Assembly (NCBI RefSeq): GCF_001510895.1
Contig: NZ_LPWA01000111.1
Coordinates: 29,197-93,196, forward strand
Origin: Mesorhizobium loti
GTDB lineage: Bacteria > Pseudomonadota > Alphaproteobacteria > Rhizobiales > Rhizobiaceae
Length of the DNA: 64,000 nucleotides
Direction: 5' to 3'
Numbering within the stretch: the stretch's first letter is position 1; the number at the start of each line of letters is the position of its first letter. Below, piece after piece: positions 39,729 to 48,577 of the stretch. The notes below the pieces were generated by a model. The model had not been told where the DNA came from. It saw only the letters and a list, made by a program, of their open reading frames with translations, and made no database searches. The translations under genes were made by a program, and so were the position numbers.

Positions 39729-40724
39729 ATGTCGGACGCCGAATTCGGGGCAGACGGTATGCGCATGTTGACTGCAAGTTCTCAGGGCCGACGCGCTGAC
39801 CTGGTTGTTGCGAACCGCACGAGCGCCTGCCACCTGCCGCACGGTTGCGAGGAAGGGTCAACGCACGCAGCAGACACCATTCCGTTGATAGACATTCGGA
39901 ATCTGACCGTCGCCTTTGGCGGGACGCGCGTCCTGCGAGGCATCGATCTCACGGTACAAGCTCGCGAGAGCATCGGCCTCATCGGCGGAAGCGGAAGCGG
40001 CAAATCGATAACCTGGCTTGCGGCGATGGGCCTTTTGCCGGCAACAGCCGAGGTTGGCGGAAGCGTGTTGCTGCGCGGAAGCGAAATTCTTCACGCACCG
40101 CGGCCGCGGCTGGAGCGGCTCCGCGGCGGAACGGTCGGGATCGTCTTTCAGGATGCGGCTGCGGCGCTTAACCCGGTTCGCAGCGTCGGCTGGCAGATCG
40201 CCGAGGTCCTTCGGCTGCATCGCGGCATGGTCGGACAGTCCGCGCAGGACGAAGCGAAACGATTGCTGGACCAGGTTGGGATTCCGCAAGCTCGCCAGCG
40301 TCTAGGCGCTTATCCGTTCGAGCTGTCAGGCGGGCAGAACCAACGCGTGATGATCGCGATGGCGCTGGCCGCGCGGCCGGCGATCTTGATAGCGGACGAG
40401 CCGACGACCGGTCTCGACGTCACCATTCAGGCGCAGATCCTCGACCTGTTGCGGACGCTGCGGCAGGAGATGGGAATGGCGCTCGTCATGATCTCTCACG
40501 ACCTCGGCGTCGTCGCTGATATCTGCGAACGAACCTACGTTATGCATGCGGGCGCTATCGTGGAAGAGATTTCCGTCAGGGACCTACACACATCGCCGAA
40601 GCATTCCTACACGAAACGGCTCGTCGCGGCGGCTCCGCCATGGACCTCTATCGGGCCTTTAGCGGATCACGCTGCCCTTCCTGGCCAAGGATCGGTCAGG
40701 GCTCCGATTGAAAACCTCGCATGA
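39729..40724 (+). CDS. ABC transporter ATP-binding protein (dipeptide/oligopeptide type, DppD-like)
   Basis: 331 residues. Walker A GGSGSGKS, Q loop in IVFQDAAAALNPV, signature LSGGQNQRV, Walker B ILIADEPTTGLD, H loop MISHDLGVV, and the C-terminal SPKHSYTKRLVAA of the OppD/DppD group. The family core starts near IDIRNLTVAFGG (residue 54), so the 50 residues before it may not be translated; TTG 39882 is a candidate but has no good ribosome binding site. It is the first gene of the importer operon and overlaps the next by four bases (ATGA). Confidence 0.88.
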   Translation: MSDAEFGADGMRMLTASSQGRRADLVVANRTSACHLPHGCEEGSTHAADTIPLIDIRNLTVAFGGTRVLRGIDLTVQARESIGLIGGSGSGKSITWLAAMGLLPATAEVGGSVLLRGSEILHAPRPRLERLRGGTVGIVFQDAAAALNPVRSVGWQIAEVLRLHRGMVGQSAQDEAKRLLDQVGIPQARQRLGAYPFELSGGQNQRVMIAMALAARPAILIADEPTTGLDVTIQAQILDLLRTLRQEMGMALVMISHDLGVVADICERTYVMHAGAIVEEISVRDLHTSPKHSYTKRLVAAAPPWTSIGPLADHAALPGQGSVRAPIENLA

Positions 40725-41713
40725 CGACGGCTCCCCTAATCGAGGCTAAGGACCTCGTTAAGACCTATGGCTCGCACCCGCGGCTGATAGGCAAATCCTA
40801 CCCCGTGCGCGCCGTCGACGGCGTTTCGCTGAAGCTGATGCGCGGCGAAACGCTGGGGCTCGTGGGCGAATCCGGATGTGGCAAATCCACGGTCGGACGG
40901 CTGATCCTCGGCCTCGAGGCTCCAGACAATGGTTCCGTGACATTCGATGGAAGCCCGCTCGCCAGGGCCGGGAGTGCGGAATGGCGCCGGTCGCGCGCGC
41001 GGATGCAGATGGTGTTCCAGGATCCGCTGTCAGCGCTGGATCGCTTGCTACCGGTCGCCGCGCAGGTCCGGGAACCGCTGGTGATCCACAAATTCGGATC
41101 TCAGGCGCAAATGGACAAGCGCGTGGCGGACCTGCTGAATGCCGTGGGCCTCACGGCAGCGCAAGGGCGTCGGCTGCCGGGCGAATTGTCGGGCGGCCAG
41201 AGACAGCGCGCCGTGCTGGCCCGGGCGCTGGCAACATCGCCGGATGTGTTGGTATGCGACGAACCAACGTCCGCTCTGGACATGTTGGTCCAGTCGCAGG
41301 TTCTCGAGCTTCTTGCCGAAATCCAGTCGAAATCGGGCGTGGCGATGCTCTTTATAAGCCACGATCTACGCGCCTTGCGCAGGGTCAGCGACCGCGTCGC
41401 GGTGATGTATCTCGGCGGCATCGTCGAGGAAGGCCCGGTGAATGAAGTTCTGGAGACGCCACGCCATCCATACACCCAGGCATTGATTTCATCGGTGCCG
41501 GGTGTCCACGGATTGAACCCGAACCGCATTTTGCTAAGCGGCGAGCCGCCAAATCCGACACAGAGACTGCCGGGTTGCGCATTTCAGCCTCGTTGCCCAC
41601 GCGCCGTTCAAGCTTGCAGCTACACGGCCCCGACGCTCCGTCCCATTTCAAACGTGTCTCATCGGGTGGCGTGCCATCTATTGCACACCGGGTTGCATCG
41701 GCCGACGCCGTGA
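40721..41713 (+). CDS. ABC transporter ATP-binding protein (DppF-like)
   Basis: 330 residues. Walker A GESGCGKST, VFQDPLSALDRLL, signature LSGGQRQRA, Walker B VLVCDEPTSALD, LFISHDLRALRRV, and the OppF/DppF C-terminal extension with PGCAFQPRCPRA, which in family members carries Cys residues (an iron-sulphur site in some). Partner of the preceding ATPase; both power the DppBC-type permease encoded next. Confidence 0.92.
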   Translation: MTTAPLIEAKDLVKTYGSHPRLIGKSYPVRAVDGVSLKLMRGETLGLVGESGCGKSTVGRLILGLEAPDNGSVTFDGSPLARAGSAEWRRSRARMQMVFQDPLSALDRLLPVAAQVREPLVIHKFGSQAQMDKRVADLLNAVGLTAAQGRRLPGELSGGQRQRAVLARALATSPDVLVCDEPTSALDMLVQSQVLELLAEIQSKSGVAMLFISHDLRALRRVSDRVAVMYLGGIVEEGPVNEVLETPRHPYTQALISSVPGVHGLNPNRILLSGEPPNPTQRLPGCAFQPRCPRAVQACSYTAPTLRPISNVSHRVACHLLHTGLHRPTP

Positions 41714-41723
41714 GGACCGTCGC

Positions 41724-42656
41724 ATGACATTCGTGGCGGTACGCCTGGCGCGCGCCTTTCTCACCATGCTGATAGTGGTCAGCTTCGCCTTCGTGGTGCT
41801 TCGTCTGTCGGGCGACCCGGCGCTGGCTATTCTCACCAACGAAGCGCCTCCCGAAGCGTTGCTGGCCTTCCGGCAGTCCTGGGGTCTCGACCAACCTATT
41901 CTCATTCAGTACCTGAACTATGTTCGCACCATCCTTGGCGGTGACTTTGGTGTGTCGATGCGCGATGGACGCGATGCTTTCACCGTCGTCGCCGAGCGCA
42001 TTCCCGTCACGTTGGCGATAACCGTTCCCGCACTGGTCCTCAGCATCTCGATCGGGGTCACTGCAGGTATATGCGCGGCGTTCAGTCCAAACGGCCGCCT
42101 GGACCGCGGCATAATGTTTGGCGCGGTCGCAGGGTTCACTATTCCTTCTTTCGTGTTGGGTCTCCTGCTCGTGCTGGTGTTTTCGGTGTGGTTCGGCGTC
42201 TTGCCGTCCGGCGGGGCCCAGCGTTGGACGAATGCGATCCTTCCGATCGTGACACTGGGCGTGGGCAGCGCGGCAACTCTAGCCCGCTATACGCGCGCCG
42301 CGCTGCTCGAGGTCATGAACCGACCCTATGTCCGCACAGCGAGCGCGAAAGGCGTACCCTGGAGACAGACGATCTTGAACCATGCCTTGCCGAACGCCGC
42401 GGTTCCCATGCTGACGATCCTTGGCTTCCTCGTCGGGCAACTCATCGCCGGCGCCGTGGTGGTCGAAAACGTATTCTCCTGGCCAGGCGTCGGACGCCTG
42501 CTCGTGGCGTCGGTGGCGAGCCGCGACCTTGCAGTCGTCCAATGCCTGCTGTTTTTCGTGGCGGCAACGATGATCGCCGCCAATATGGTCACCGACATCC
42601 TCTACAGCCTGTTTGATCCACGCCTTCGCGCCTCCGCCAATGGAGGTGGCAGATGA
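41724..42656 (+). CDS. ABC transporter permease (DppB-like)
   Basis: 310 residues with an N-terminal membrane helix (AFLTMLIVVSFAFVVLRL), a periplasmic loop containing LDQPILIQYLNYV and GDFGVSMRDG, and a BPD_transp_1 domain with the ATPase-contact EAA-like loop at ASAKGVPWRQTILNHALPNA. About six membrane helices, typical of DppB. It starts 10 bp after the second ATPase gene and overlaps the next permease by four bases. Confidence 0.92.
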   Translation: MTFVAVRLARAFLTMLIVVSFAFVVLRLSGDPALAILTNEAPPEALLAFRQSWGLDQPILIQYLNYVRTILGGDFGVSMRDGRDAFTVVAERIPVTLAITVPALVLSISIGVTAGICAAFSPNGRLDRGIMFGAVAGFTIPSFVLGLLLVLVFSVWFGVLPSGGAQRWTNAILPIVTLGVGSAATLARYTRAALLEVMNRPYVRTASAKGVPWRQTILNHALPNAAVPMLTILGFLVGQLIAGAVVVENVFSWPGVGRLLVASVASRDLAVVQCLLFFVAATMIAANMVTDILYSLFDPRLRASANGGGR

Positions 42657-43525
42657 ACGATGCCGTCAAACAGGAGGAGCAGGTCGGTATAGCCCCGAGG
42701 AAACTTCCTCCTGCCAGCATATGCTGCGCCATCGGGTGGCTCGGGCTGCTGCTCGCGGTAGGCCTGTTCGGCCGCTGGCTGGCTCCCTATGACCACACTG
42801 CGATCAGTCTGCTCGACCGGCTGGCGCCGCCAGTCGGCTTTGGCGGCAGCTTCGCACATCCTCTTGGAACCGACGAACTCGGCCGCGACCTGCTGTCTCG
42901 CCTGCTGGTATCGATCCAGATGAGCGTTCTGATCGCATGCGGCGCCACCGTGTTAGGCGCGGTTCTCGGTACTTTGCTGGGCTTCCTGGCTGCGCATGTG
43001 CGCGGCACGGTCGAGCAGATGATCCTGGCGCTCGTCGATTTCCAAGCGACGATGCCGTTCCTCATTCTGGCCCTGGCCGTGCTGGCCTTCATCGGCAACT
43101 CGTTGTTGATCTTCACCGGGCTTCTGGCCCTGCACGGCTGGGAGCGCTATGCGCGCATCGCGCGCGGCCTTGCCCTCAGCGCCAATGCTCAAGGCTATGC
43201 GGGCGCGGTCTGGCAGCTCGGCGCAGGCCCGGTGCGCATCTACCTCTTTCATATCCTCCCCAATGTGATGGCGACGCTGATCGTGTCGATGACCATCGCG
43301 TTTCCCGAGATCGTGCTGGTGGAGAGTGGACTGAGCTTCCTTGGCCTCGGCGTTCAGCCGCCCGCCACGTCGCTCGGTTCCATGGTCGGCTCCGGTCGCG
43401 ACTATCTCGCAACAGCACCCTGGATTCTCATCATTCCCTCGGCGACCATTTCGCTAATGGCGCTGTCTGTATCCCTCGTCGGAGACTGGCTTCGCGATCG
43501 GTTCGAAAGAACCGGGTTGCGATAG
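42653..43525 (+). CDS. ABC transporter permease (DppC-like)
   Basis: 290 residues; N-terminal helix (AIGWLGLLLAVGLFGRWLAP), then HPLGTDELGRDLLSRLL, the hallmark of DppC/OppC permeases, about five more helices and an EAA-like loop near AVWQLGAGPVRIYLFHILPN. The ATG overlaps the end of the previous permease. Together these make a complete heterodimeric inner-membrane channel. Confidence 0.92.
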   Translation: MNDAVKQEEQVGIAPRKLPPASICCAIGWLGLLLAVGLFGRWLAPYDHTAISLLDRLAPPVGFGGSFAHPLGTDELGRDLLSRLLVSIQMSVLIACGATVLGAVLGTLLGFLAAHVRGTVEQMILALVDFQATMPFLILALAVLAFIGNSLLIFTGLLALHGWERYARIARGLALSANAQGYAGAVWQLGAGPVRIYLFHILPNVMATLIVSMTIAFPEIVLVESGLSFLGLGVQPPATSLGSMVGSGRDYLATAPWILIIPSATISLMALSVSLVGDWLRDRFERTGLR

Positions 43526-43570
43526 GCGGCCTCCATTCCCGTTTGCAACAGCCACAGCAGGAGCGCTTCC

Positions 43571-45130
43571 ATGCCGATAACCAGAAGGACGTTGATGCAG
43601 ACCGCGGCGGTGAGCGTCGCGCTTTCGGCCCTTGCCAAGCCCGCGTCGGCCGAGAAGGCCAGGCCTAGCATTGTGGTGGCCATGCCCTCCCAGCCCGACT
43701 TCACGGACCCGGTGATGGCCAACAATACTCCGACTTTGCGCACGCTCTACAACGTGTACGACGCGCTTTTGCGGCTGGATTACAACCAAAATCTGAAGGT
43801 CGTGCCGGCCCTCGCTCAAAGCTGGCGGAGGGTGGACCCCAGCACGCTGGAGTTCGTCCTGCGCCCGAATGTCAAGTTCCACGACGGCTCGACGATGAGC
43901 GCCGATGACGTCGTCTTCTCGTTGAGCGAGGCCCGCCGCAAAGGACCTGAGGGAAAGGGCGCCACAGTGGCTGCCCAGTACCAGCGCACGATCGACAAAA
44001 TTGTCGCCACGGACGCTCAAACTGTTCGTATCACCACCAAGACTCCCGATCCCGCGCTCGAGAAGAAGCTGGCGGCCTGGTCGTGTCAGATCGTCAGCAA
44101 GGCCGCCTTTGAGAAGGCGGGAAGCTGGCAGGCCTGGTTCCAGGCGCCGATCGGAACCGGACCCTACAAGATCACGGACAATCGCAAGGATGTCGGCCTG
44201 ACGCTTGAAGCGCATGATGAATACTGGGGCGGCCTTCCACCGTTCCAGCGGATCGAGTTCCGCGTCGTCCCTGAAAGCGCATCGAGGGTCAACGGCCTTT
44301 TGGCCGGGGACTACGATCTGATCTCGGATTTGCCGAGCGACCAGTTCCAAGCCATCGGGGCGAATGACGCGCTCGACCTGCTTGGAGGCGCGATCCTCAA
44401 CATGCGAATCCTGGCAATCGACACCACGGCTCCGTGGCTCTCGGACCCGAACATTCGCAGGGCAATGAGCCTCGCCATAGATCGCGAGCTGATCGTCAAG
44501 CAATTGTGGGCCGGCCGCATCGCGGTTCCGAACGGCGCGCAATATCCGATCTTTGGCGACGTCTACGTTCCGGATTTTCCAGCGGTTGCCCACGACCCCA
44601 AAAAGGCGGCCGAACTCGTCAAGGCGTCCGGCTACGGTGGCGAAACTATCCCCTACAGGCTGCTCAACAACTGGTATCCGAACCAGGTCTTGACCGCTCA
44701 GGTTCTGGCCGAGATGTGGAAAGCGGTCGGCCTTAACGTCACCCTGCAGCCCATGGAAAATTTCAGCCAGGTCTACCAGAAGCCGATCGGCGCCGTGTGG
44801 GACGAGTCCATCGTGCCCGCCTGGCCCGATCCGACTGCGATGGTGTGGCGACAATATGGACCTGGCGGCGGCCTCAACAAACTGGCGATCTGGAATTCGC
44901 CCGAATACCAGGACATCGGCGTCAAATTCGAGCAAAGCGCCGATGCCGATGCACGGCGCAAACTTCAGCAGCGCTCGCTCGAAATCATCGCCGATCAGGT
45001 CCCGTTCATCATCCTGCACAGCAACGGCGGTTTCTATGCCAAGAAGAAGTCCGTCGCCTGGGCACCCTATCCGGCCTTGCCGATGGATTTCGGACCGTTC
45101 AATCCGGCGACGAATACGCGCGGCATCTGA
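43571..45130 (+). CDS. ABC transporter periplasmic substrate-binding protein (DppA/OppA family)
   Basis: 519 residues. A Tat-type signal (ITRRTLMQTAAVSVALSALA, cleavage after PASA) directs it to the periplasm. SBP_bac_5 features: TLYNVYDALLRLDYNQNLK, PALAQSWRRVDPSTLEFVLR, VKFHDGSTMSADDVVFSL and IGTGPYKITDN. It follows the permeases by 45 bp and overlaps the phosphoesterase start. The family binds peptides, sugars or other large polar ligands; the actual ligand cannot be read from the sequence, but the setting suggests a phosphonate-containing molecule. Confidence 0.9.
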   Translation: MPITRRTLMQTAAVSVALSALAKPASAEKARPSIVVAMPSQPDFTDPVMANNTPTLRTLYNVYDALLRLDYNQNLKVVPALAQSWRRVDPSTLEFVLRPNVKFHDGSTMSADDVVFSLSEARRKGPEGKGATVAAQYQRTIDKIVATDAQTVRITTKTPDPALEKKLAAWSCQIVSKAAFEKAGSWQAWFQAPIGTGPYKITDNRKDVGLTLEAHDEYWGGLPPFQRIEFRVVPESASRVNGLLAGDYDLISDLPSDQFQAIGANDALDLLGGAILNMRILAIDTTAPWLSDPNIRRAMSLAIDRELIVKQLWAGRIAVPNGAQYPIFGDVYVPDFPAVAHDPKKAAELVKASGYGGETIPYRLLNNWYPNQVLTAQVLAEMWKAVGLNVTLQPMENFSQVYQKPIGAVWDESIVPAWPDPTAMVWRQYGPGGGLNKLAIWNSPEYQDIGVKFEQSADADARRKLQQRSLEIIADQVPFIILHSNGGFYAKKKSVAWAPYPALPMDFGPFNPATNTRGI

Positions 45131-45966
45131 TGATCAAGGTCATTCAGATCACCGACATCCACCTCGTTCCGCGCGGAACAGAACTCCGGCGGCTCGATCC
45201 GGAGCGGCGCTTTCGCGATTGCCTGGAACAGATCGAGGCAGAGCATTGGGACGCCATGGCGGTGGTTGTTTCCGGCGATCTCACCGACAGTGGCGACCGC
45301 CCGTCCTATGAACTGCTACGCGACATCCTTGCCGACTATTGGCTGCCACCGGTCTATCTGACGCTCGGCAACCACGATCGGCGGTCGACATTTTCACATG
45401 TGTTCCCCGGTGCGGTGGATGCCCGCACCGATGCGGTCCAGGCGCAGATCGACCTTGGCTCGCAACAGGGGCTCGTCCTCGACACGTGGATGGAAGGAGA
45501 GCATGCGGGGACGCTGTGCCCGCAGCGGCTCGATTGGCTCGCCGAACGCTTGCGGCTGGATCCCCGGCCCGCCCTGTTGTTCATGCACCACGCGCCGCTG
45601 CGCGTAGCCTTGAAGCGGATCGATCAAATTCCACTATTGAGCGACAATGAGCTCTGGGAAACGCTTGCGCCGTTCCGCGATCGCGTTCGCCACATATTTT
45701 TCGGCCATATGCATCGCAATGTCAGCGGCTCGTGGCGAGGCGTTCCCTTCACCGTACTTTCTGGAACGACGCATCACGGAATGCTGGATTTCAAGACCGA
45801 GTTTATCCGCGATACGATACTCGATCCCTTCTATGCGGTTATCCTGGTCGACGATCGCGACATCGTCGTCCATTTCAACCAGGTGCGACGCCACTGGGAG
45901 GCGACGACCCGACGTCCCGGCCCGACCAACGCCGATTTGCGGGAGAGTGCCGATATCGTTGCCTGA
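45130..45966 (+). CDS. Metallophosphoesterase (CpdA/GpdQ-like phosphodiesterase)
   Basis: 278 residues with all motifs of calcineurin-like binuclear metal phosphoesterases: QITDIHLV (DxH), VVSGDLTDSGD (GDxxD), LGNHDRR (GNHD), MHHAPLR, and FFGHMHRNVSG (GHxH). Closest in design to CpdA/GpdQ-type enzymes that cut cyclic nucleotides or glycerophosphodiesters. Its ATG overlaps the stop of the binding-protein gene, so it is translated with the importer; cleavage of an imported phosphodiester or phosphonate monoester is the natural guess. It converges with the EamA gene, 9 bp apart. Confidence 0.88.
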   Translation: MIKVIQITDIHLVPRGTELRRLDPERRFRDCLEQIEAEHWDAMAVVVSGDLTDSGDRPSYELLRDILADYWLPPVYLTLGNHDRRSTFSHVFPGAVDARTDAVQAQIDLGSQQGLVLDTWMEGEHAGTLCPQRLDWLAERLRLDPRPALLFMHHAPLRVALKRIDQIPLLSDNELWETLAPFRDRVRHIFFGHMHRNVSGSWRGVPFTVLSGTTHHGMLDFKTEFIRDTILDPFYAVILVDDRDIVVHFNQVRRHWEATTRRPGPTNADLRESADIVA

Positions 45967-45975
45967 ACAAGGACG

Positions 45976-46902
45976 TCATGATCGGTCGGCGTTCGGTTCC
46001 CGATGCTGGGCAGCCATGGCCGCCACGCCTATCAAAACCAGCGCCAGCCCGGCAAATTGTATTGCCGAAAGGGCTTCGCCGAAGCAGACGACGCCGATGG
46101 CGACACCTACCGGCACGCGCAGATAGGATTGAGCGGTGGTTGCGAGCGAGCCCAGGGACTTGAGAAGCCTGAAGTAGAGCACGAAGCCGATCGTGGTCGG
46201 AAAAATCGCCAGGGAGATCAAGCCCAGAACAGACCTCGCGGATGGAGCAACCTGCCAACCGTTGTCGAGAATGAAACTGAGCGGGATCAAAACAACCGCA
46301 CCGCACAGCAGGGAGCCTGCCGCGGGCGCGGTTGGATCGAGGTGACGGAACTGCCGGCCGAGCGTCGCAGAGCACGCGAAGCAAATGGCGGCGCCGACGA
46401 TCGCCAATTGCTGCGGCATCCCGGTGAGCCACGCGCCATGGGAGTTGCGACCGACGACAAGGACAACGCCAAGCAGGCCCAGAACGACGCCAAGCATTCG
46501 CTTGGTGTTGGGAACTTCCAGCCGTGTAACGAACACGCCGATCAAGAAGGTGAATACGGGCGTGGTGGAACTCAGGATGGTGACAACTGACGTGTCGATT
46601 GTCTGCTGTGCCCAAGCGATCAGCGTGTAGGGGATAACGCTGTTGAAACAGGCCTGCAACGCCAGTGCCGCCCACACTCTCCGCGTTCGTGGCAGGCTGA
46701 TGCGGTGGAATGCCATGAATGCCAAAAGGATAGCGCAGGCCATGCCAGTGCGCGCGGCGACCAACGTCGCCGGTGGAATCGTCTCGACGGCAATCTTGAT
46801 CAGGCCGAACGTCGCGCCGGAGAAAGATGACATCAAGAGCAGCAGCGCGTAGTCGTTTACGTTGCCCCGCGCAGGGATGTCCTGGGTCTGGGAGACGGAC
46901 AT
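45976..46902 (-). CDS. EamA-family (DMT) transporter
   Basis: 308 residues with ten predicted membrane helices in two EamA repeats; the second repeat starts near LAIVGAAICFACSATLG. Typical motifs are the N-terminal FSGATFGLIKIAV and, at the end of the first repeat, TPVFTFLIGVFVTRLE. Drug/metabolite transporters of this group export amino acids and small metabolites. The ATG at 46902 is 5 bp after the stop of the asparagine-synthetase-like gene, so this is the last gene of the pepM operon and its likely product exporter. An upstream in-frame ATG (46980) would lie inside the neighbour and is unlikely. Confidence 0.88.
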   Translation of the reverse strand: MSVSQTQDIPARGNVNDYALLLLMSSFSGATFGLIKIAVETIPPATLVAARTGMACAILLAFMAFHRISLPRTRRVWAALALQACFNSVIPYTLIAWAQQTIDTSVVTILSSTTPVFTFLIGVFVTRLEVPNTKRMLGVVLGLLGVVLVVGRNSHGAWLTGMPQQLAIVGAAICFACSATLGRQFRHLDPTAPAAGSLLCGAVVLIPLSFILDNGWQVAPSARSVLGLISLAIFPTTIGFVLYFRLLKSLGSLATTAQSYLRVPVGVAIGVVCFGEALSAIQFAGLALVLIGVAAMAAQHREPNADRS

Positions 46903-46907
46903 CGGCA

Positions 46908-48575
46908 CTACCCAGACATGGCAACCGGAATCTGGCGCCGGGCGACGCCGACGCGGCCGTCGACGAATGTCCTGCACCAAATCTCAAACAGGATCGCATT
47001 CCAGGCATATCTGAAGTTCGTCGGCGCCAGCGCGTACCGGACATCAGCCTTGATTTTGTCGATCGAGGATGGGGCAAGCACGCCGCGATGCCGTATAGCG
47101 TCTGCCGGCAGGTAGTGCTCAAGCAATCCGATGAGCATGCTTTGCATTTCGGCATCGTAGCGAAGGTGCTGAATGCCCTTGCGACGATAGCGGATCGATG
47201 CGGGCAGAACGGAGCGCAGTGACCGCCGGAACAACCGCTTCACGCCGAAGACATTGACCTTGTCGGAATCGGGCATGCGCAGTGCGAAGTCGATAAGCTG
47301 CTTGTGCGCAAACGGCGTGCGCAGTTCGATGCCATAATGGCGAGCCAACAAGGTCTGGGCGCCGGTGCGTTCATCCCATGTTTCGAGGTCAGACGCGAGC
47401 GCCTCGAACAATGTCGACGCGTGTCCCAACCAATGCTCGAAGCCAGCCGGGATGCCCTCATGGCCGACGACCGCGCAAGGTTCGGAGTCGCGCTCGGCTT
47501 TGTGATGATAGCTTTGGTCGGCAACCCGCTTTATGCCCAGAGGCCGAAGGTAACGCTCCTCCATCTTATGACGCCAGAGCCGGCGGTGGGTGGACATACC
47601 GGCGAAGATCGCGTCGCTCACATTGCCGGAATAGAGCACGTCGACATGCCTGGCGGCCAAGCTCCAAAGCGCGCTCAGGCATGGCAGCTCGTCATATCCG
47701 CCGGGGTTCCCGAGAATGGTCACGGTCTCCTCGATACGATCGCGAATGTCCGACGGGCCGACGAACAATTCATGGTGGTCGGTTCCGAAATAGGAGGCCG
47801 TGGCGCGCGCGCCGCGGATTTCGGGGTCCTCCGAGCCATAGCCGACGGTAAAACTATGCAGCCGTTCGCCCGGATAGGCCTCGCGCAGCAGAGCGGTGAT
47901 GGCCGCGGAATCGATACCGCCGCTCAGAGTGATGCCGATCCGCCGGCTCTCGACCGGGCCGCTGTCTCGGACAGCTCTGCGAATTCGGGAAAGAAGTTCC
48001 CGGGGGTCGCATGTTCGCGTGGGGACAGGATAGTCTCTGGGCTTTGGCTCCAGCCGACGGATCTGCTGCGCCTGCGGCGAGACAATCTCGAGGTAGCCGG
48101 GCCTTACCGGCCTCACGGTCTTGTGGAAGGTTGTAAATGGCGGAGCCCAGCCCTCCCGGAGAAAATAGGCTATGGCCGACTCATCATATTCGCTGACGAG
48201 TTCGTCGAGCAGAAGGAGATCAGCCGCGGAAACAGAATACGCCAGCCAGTTCGCTCCGCGCGCCCTGTAAAGCGGGATTGTTCCGAACGGGTCGCGAGCC
48301 AGGTATGCGGTCCTGTGGATGCTGTCGAACAGTGCGATGGCGAATTGCCCGTCGAGGCGATCGAAGGCTGCAACGCCGACCTTCGTGAACAGCTCGATGA
48401 AGCTGATCGGCTCGAAATCGACGGAGCTCGCTGTACTCGACAGGCGTGGCCGGCCTGAGATCTGGACCGATATGCGGTTGTTGGATGCTTCGATCACCGG
48501 CTCTGAACCTGCGGCCGCCTTCGCGCGTGCGGTCTTGTCGGGGGCGGAACCATCAAGCTCTAAGACGGTGAACAT
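46908..48575 (-). CDS. Asparagine synthetase-like amide-forming enzyme lacking the N-terminal Cys
   Basis: 555 residues. The C-terminal synthetase domain has the ATP PP-loop ITLSGGIDSAAITALL (SGGIDS at 218-223), YGSEDPEIRGARATASYFGT and LYSGNVSDAIFAG. The N-terminal half has a class II glutaminase-like fold (FDRLDGQFAIALFDS, ARDPFGTIPLYRA), but the protein starts MFTVLELDG with no MCG, so the catalytic Cys is missing and glutamine cannot be the usual ammonia source. Loss of this Cys is known in beta-lactam synthetase and carbapenam synthetase, which adenylate a carboxylate and form an amide with an amine. It starts 2 bp after the CDP-alcohol phosphatidyltransferase gene. Confidence 0.85.
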   Translation of the reverse strand: MFTVLELDGSAPDKTARAKAAAGSEPVIEASNNRISVQISGRPRLSSTASSVDFEPISFIELFTKVGVAAFDRLDGQFAIALFDSIHRTAYLARDPFGTIPLYRARGANWLAYSVSAADLLLLDELVSEYDESAIAYFLREGWAPPFTTFHKTVRPVRPGYLEIVSPQAQQIRRLEPKPRDYPVPTRTCDPRELLSRIRRAVRDSGPVESRRIGITLSGGIDSAAITALLREAYPGERLHSFTVGYGSEDPEIRGARATASYFGTDHHELFVGPSDIRDRIEETVTILGNPGGYDELPCLSALWSLAARHVDVLYSGNVSDAIFAGMSTHRRLWRHKMEERYLRPLGIKRVADQSYHHKAERDSEPCAVVGHEGIPAGFEHWLGHASTLFEALASDLETWDERTGAQTLLARHYGIELRTPFAHKQLIDFALRMPDSDKVNVFGVKRLFRRSLRSVLPASIRYRRKGIQHLRYDAEMQSMLIGLLEHYLPADAIRHRGVLAPSSIDKIKADVRYALAPTNFRYAWNAILFEIWCRTFVDGRVGVARRQIPVAMSG

Positions 48576-48577
48576 GA

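Noticed and set aside
43454..45019. Long 521-codon open frame antisense to the ABC binding-protein gene
   Set aside because: The plus-strand gene has a Tat signal and SBP_bac_5 motifs over its whole length; the antisense frame has no recognisable domain and is His/Asp/Val-rich, as expected of a GC-rich shadow.
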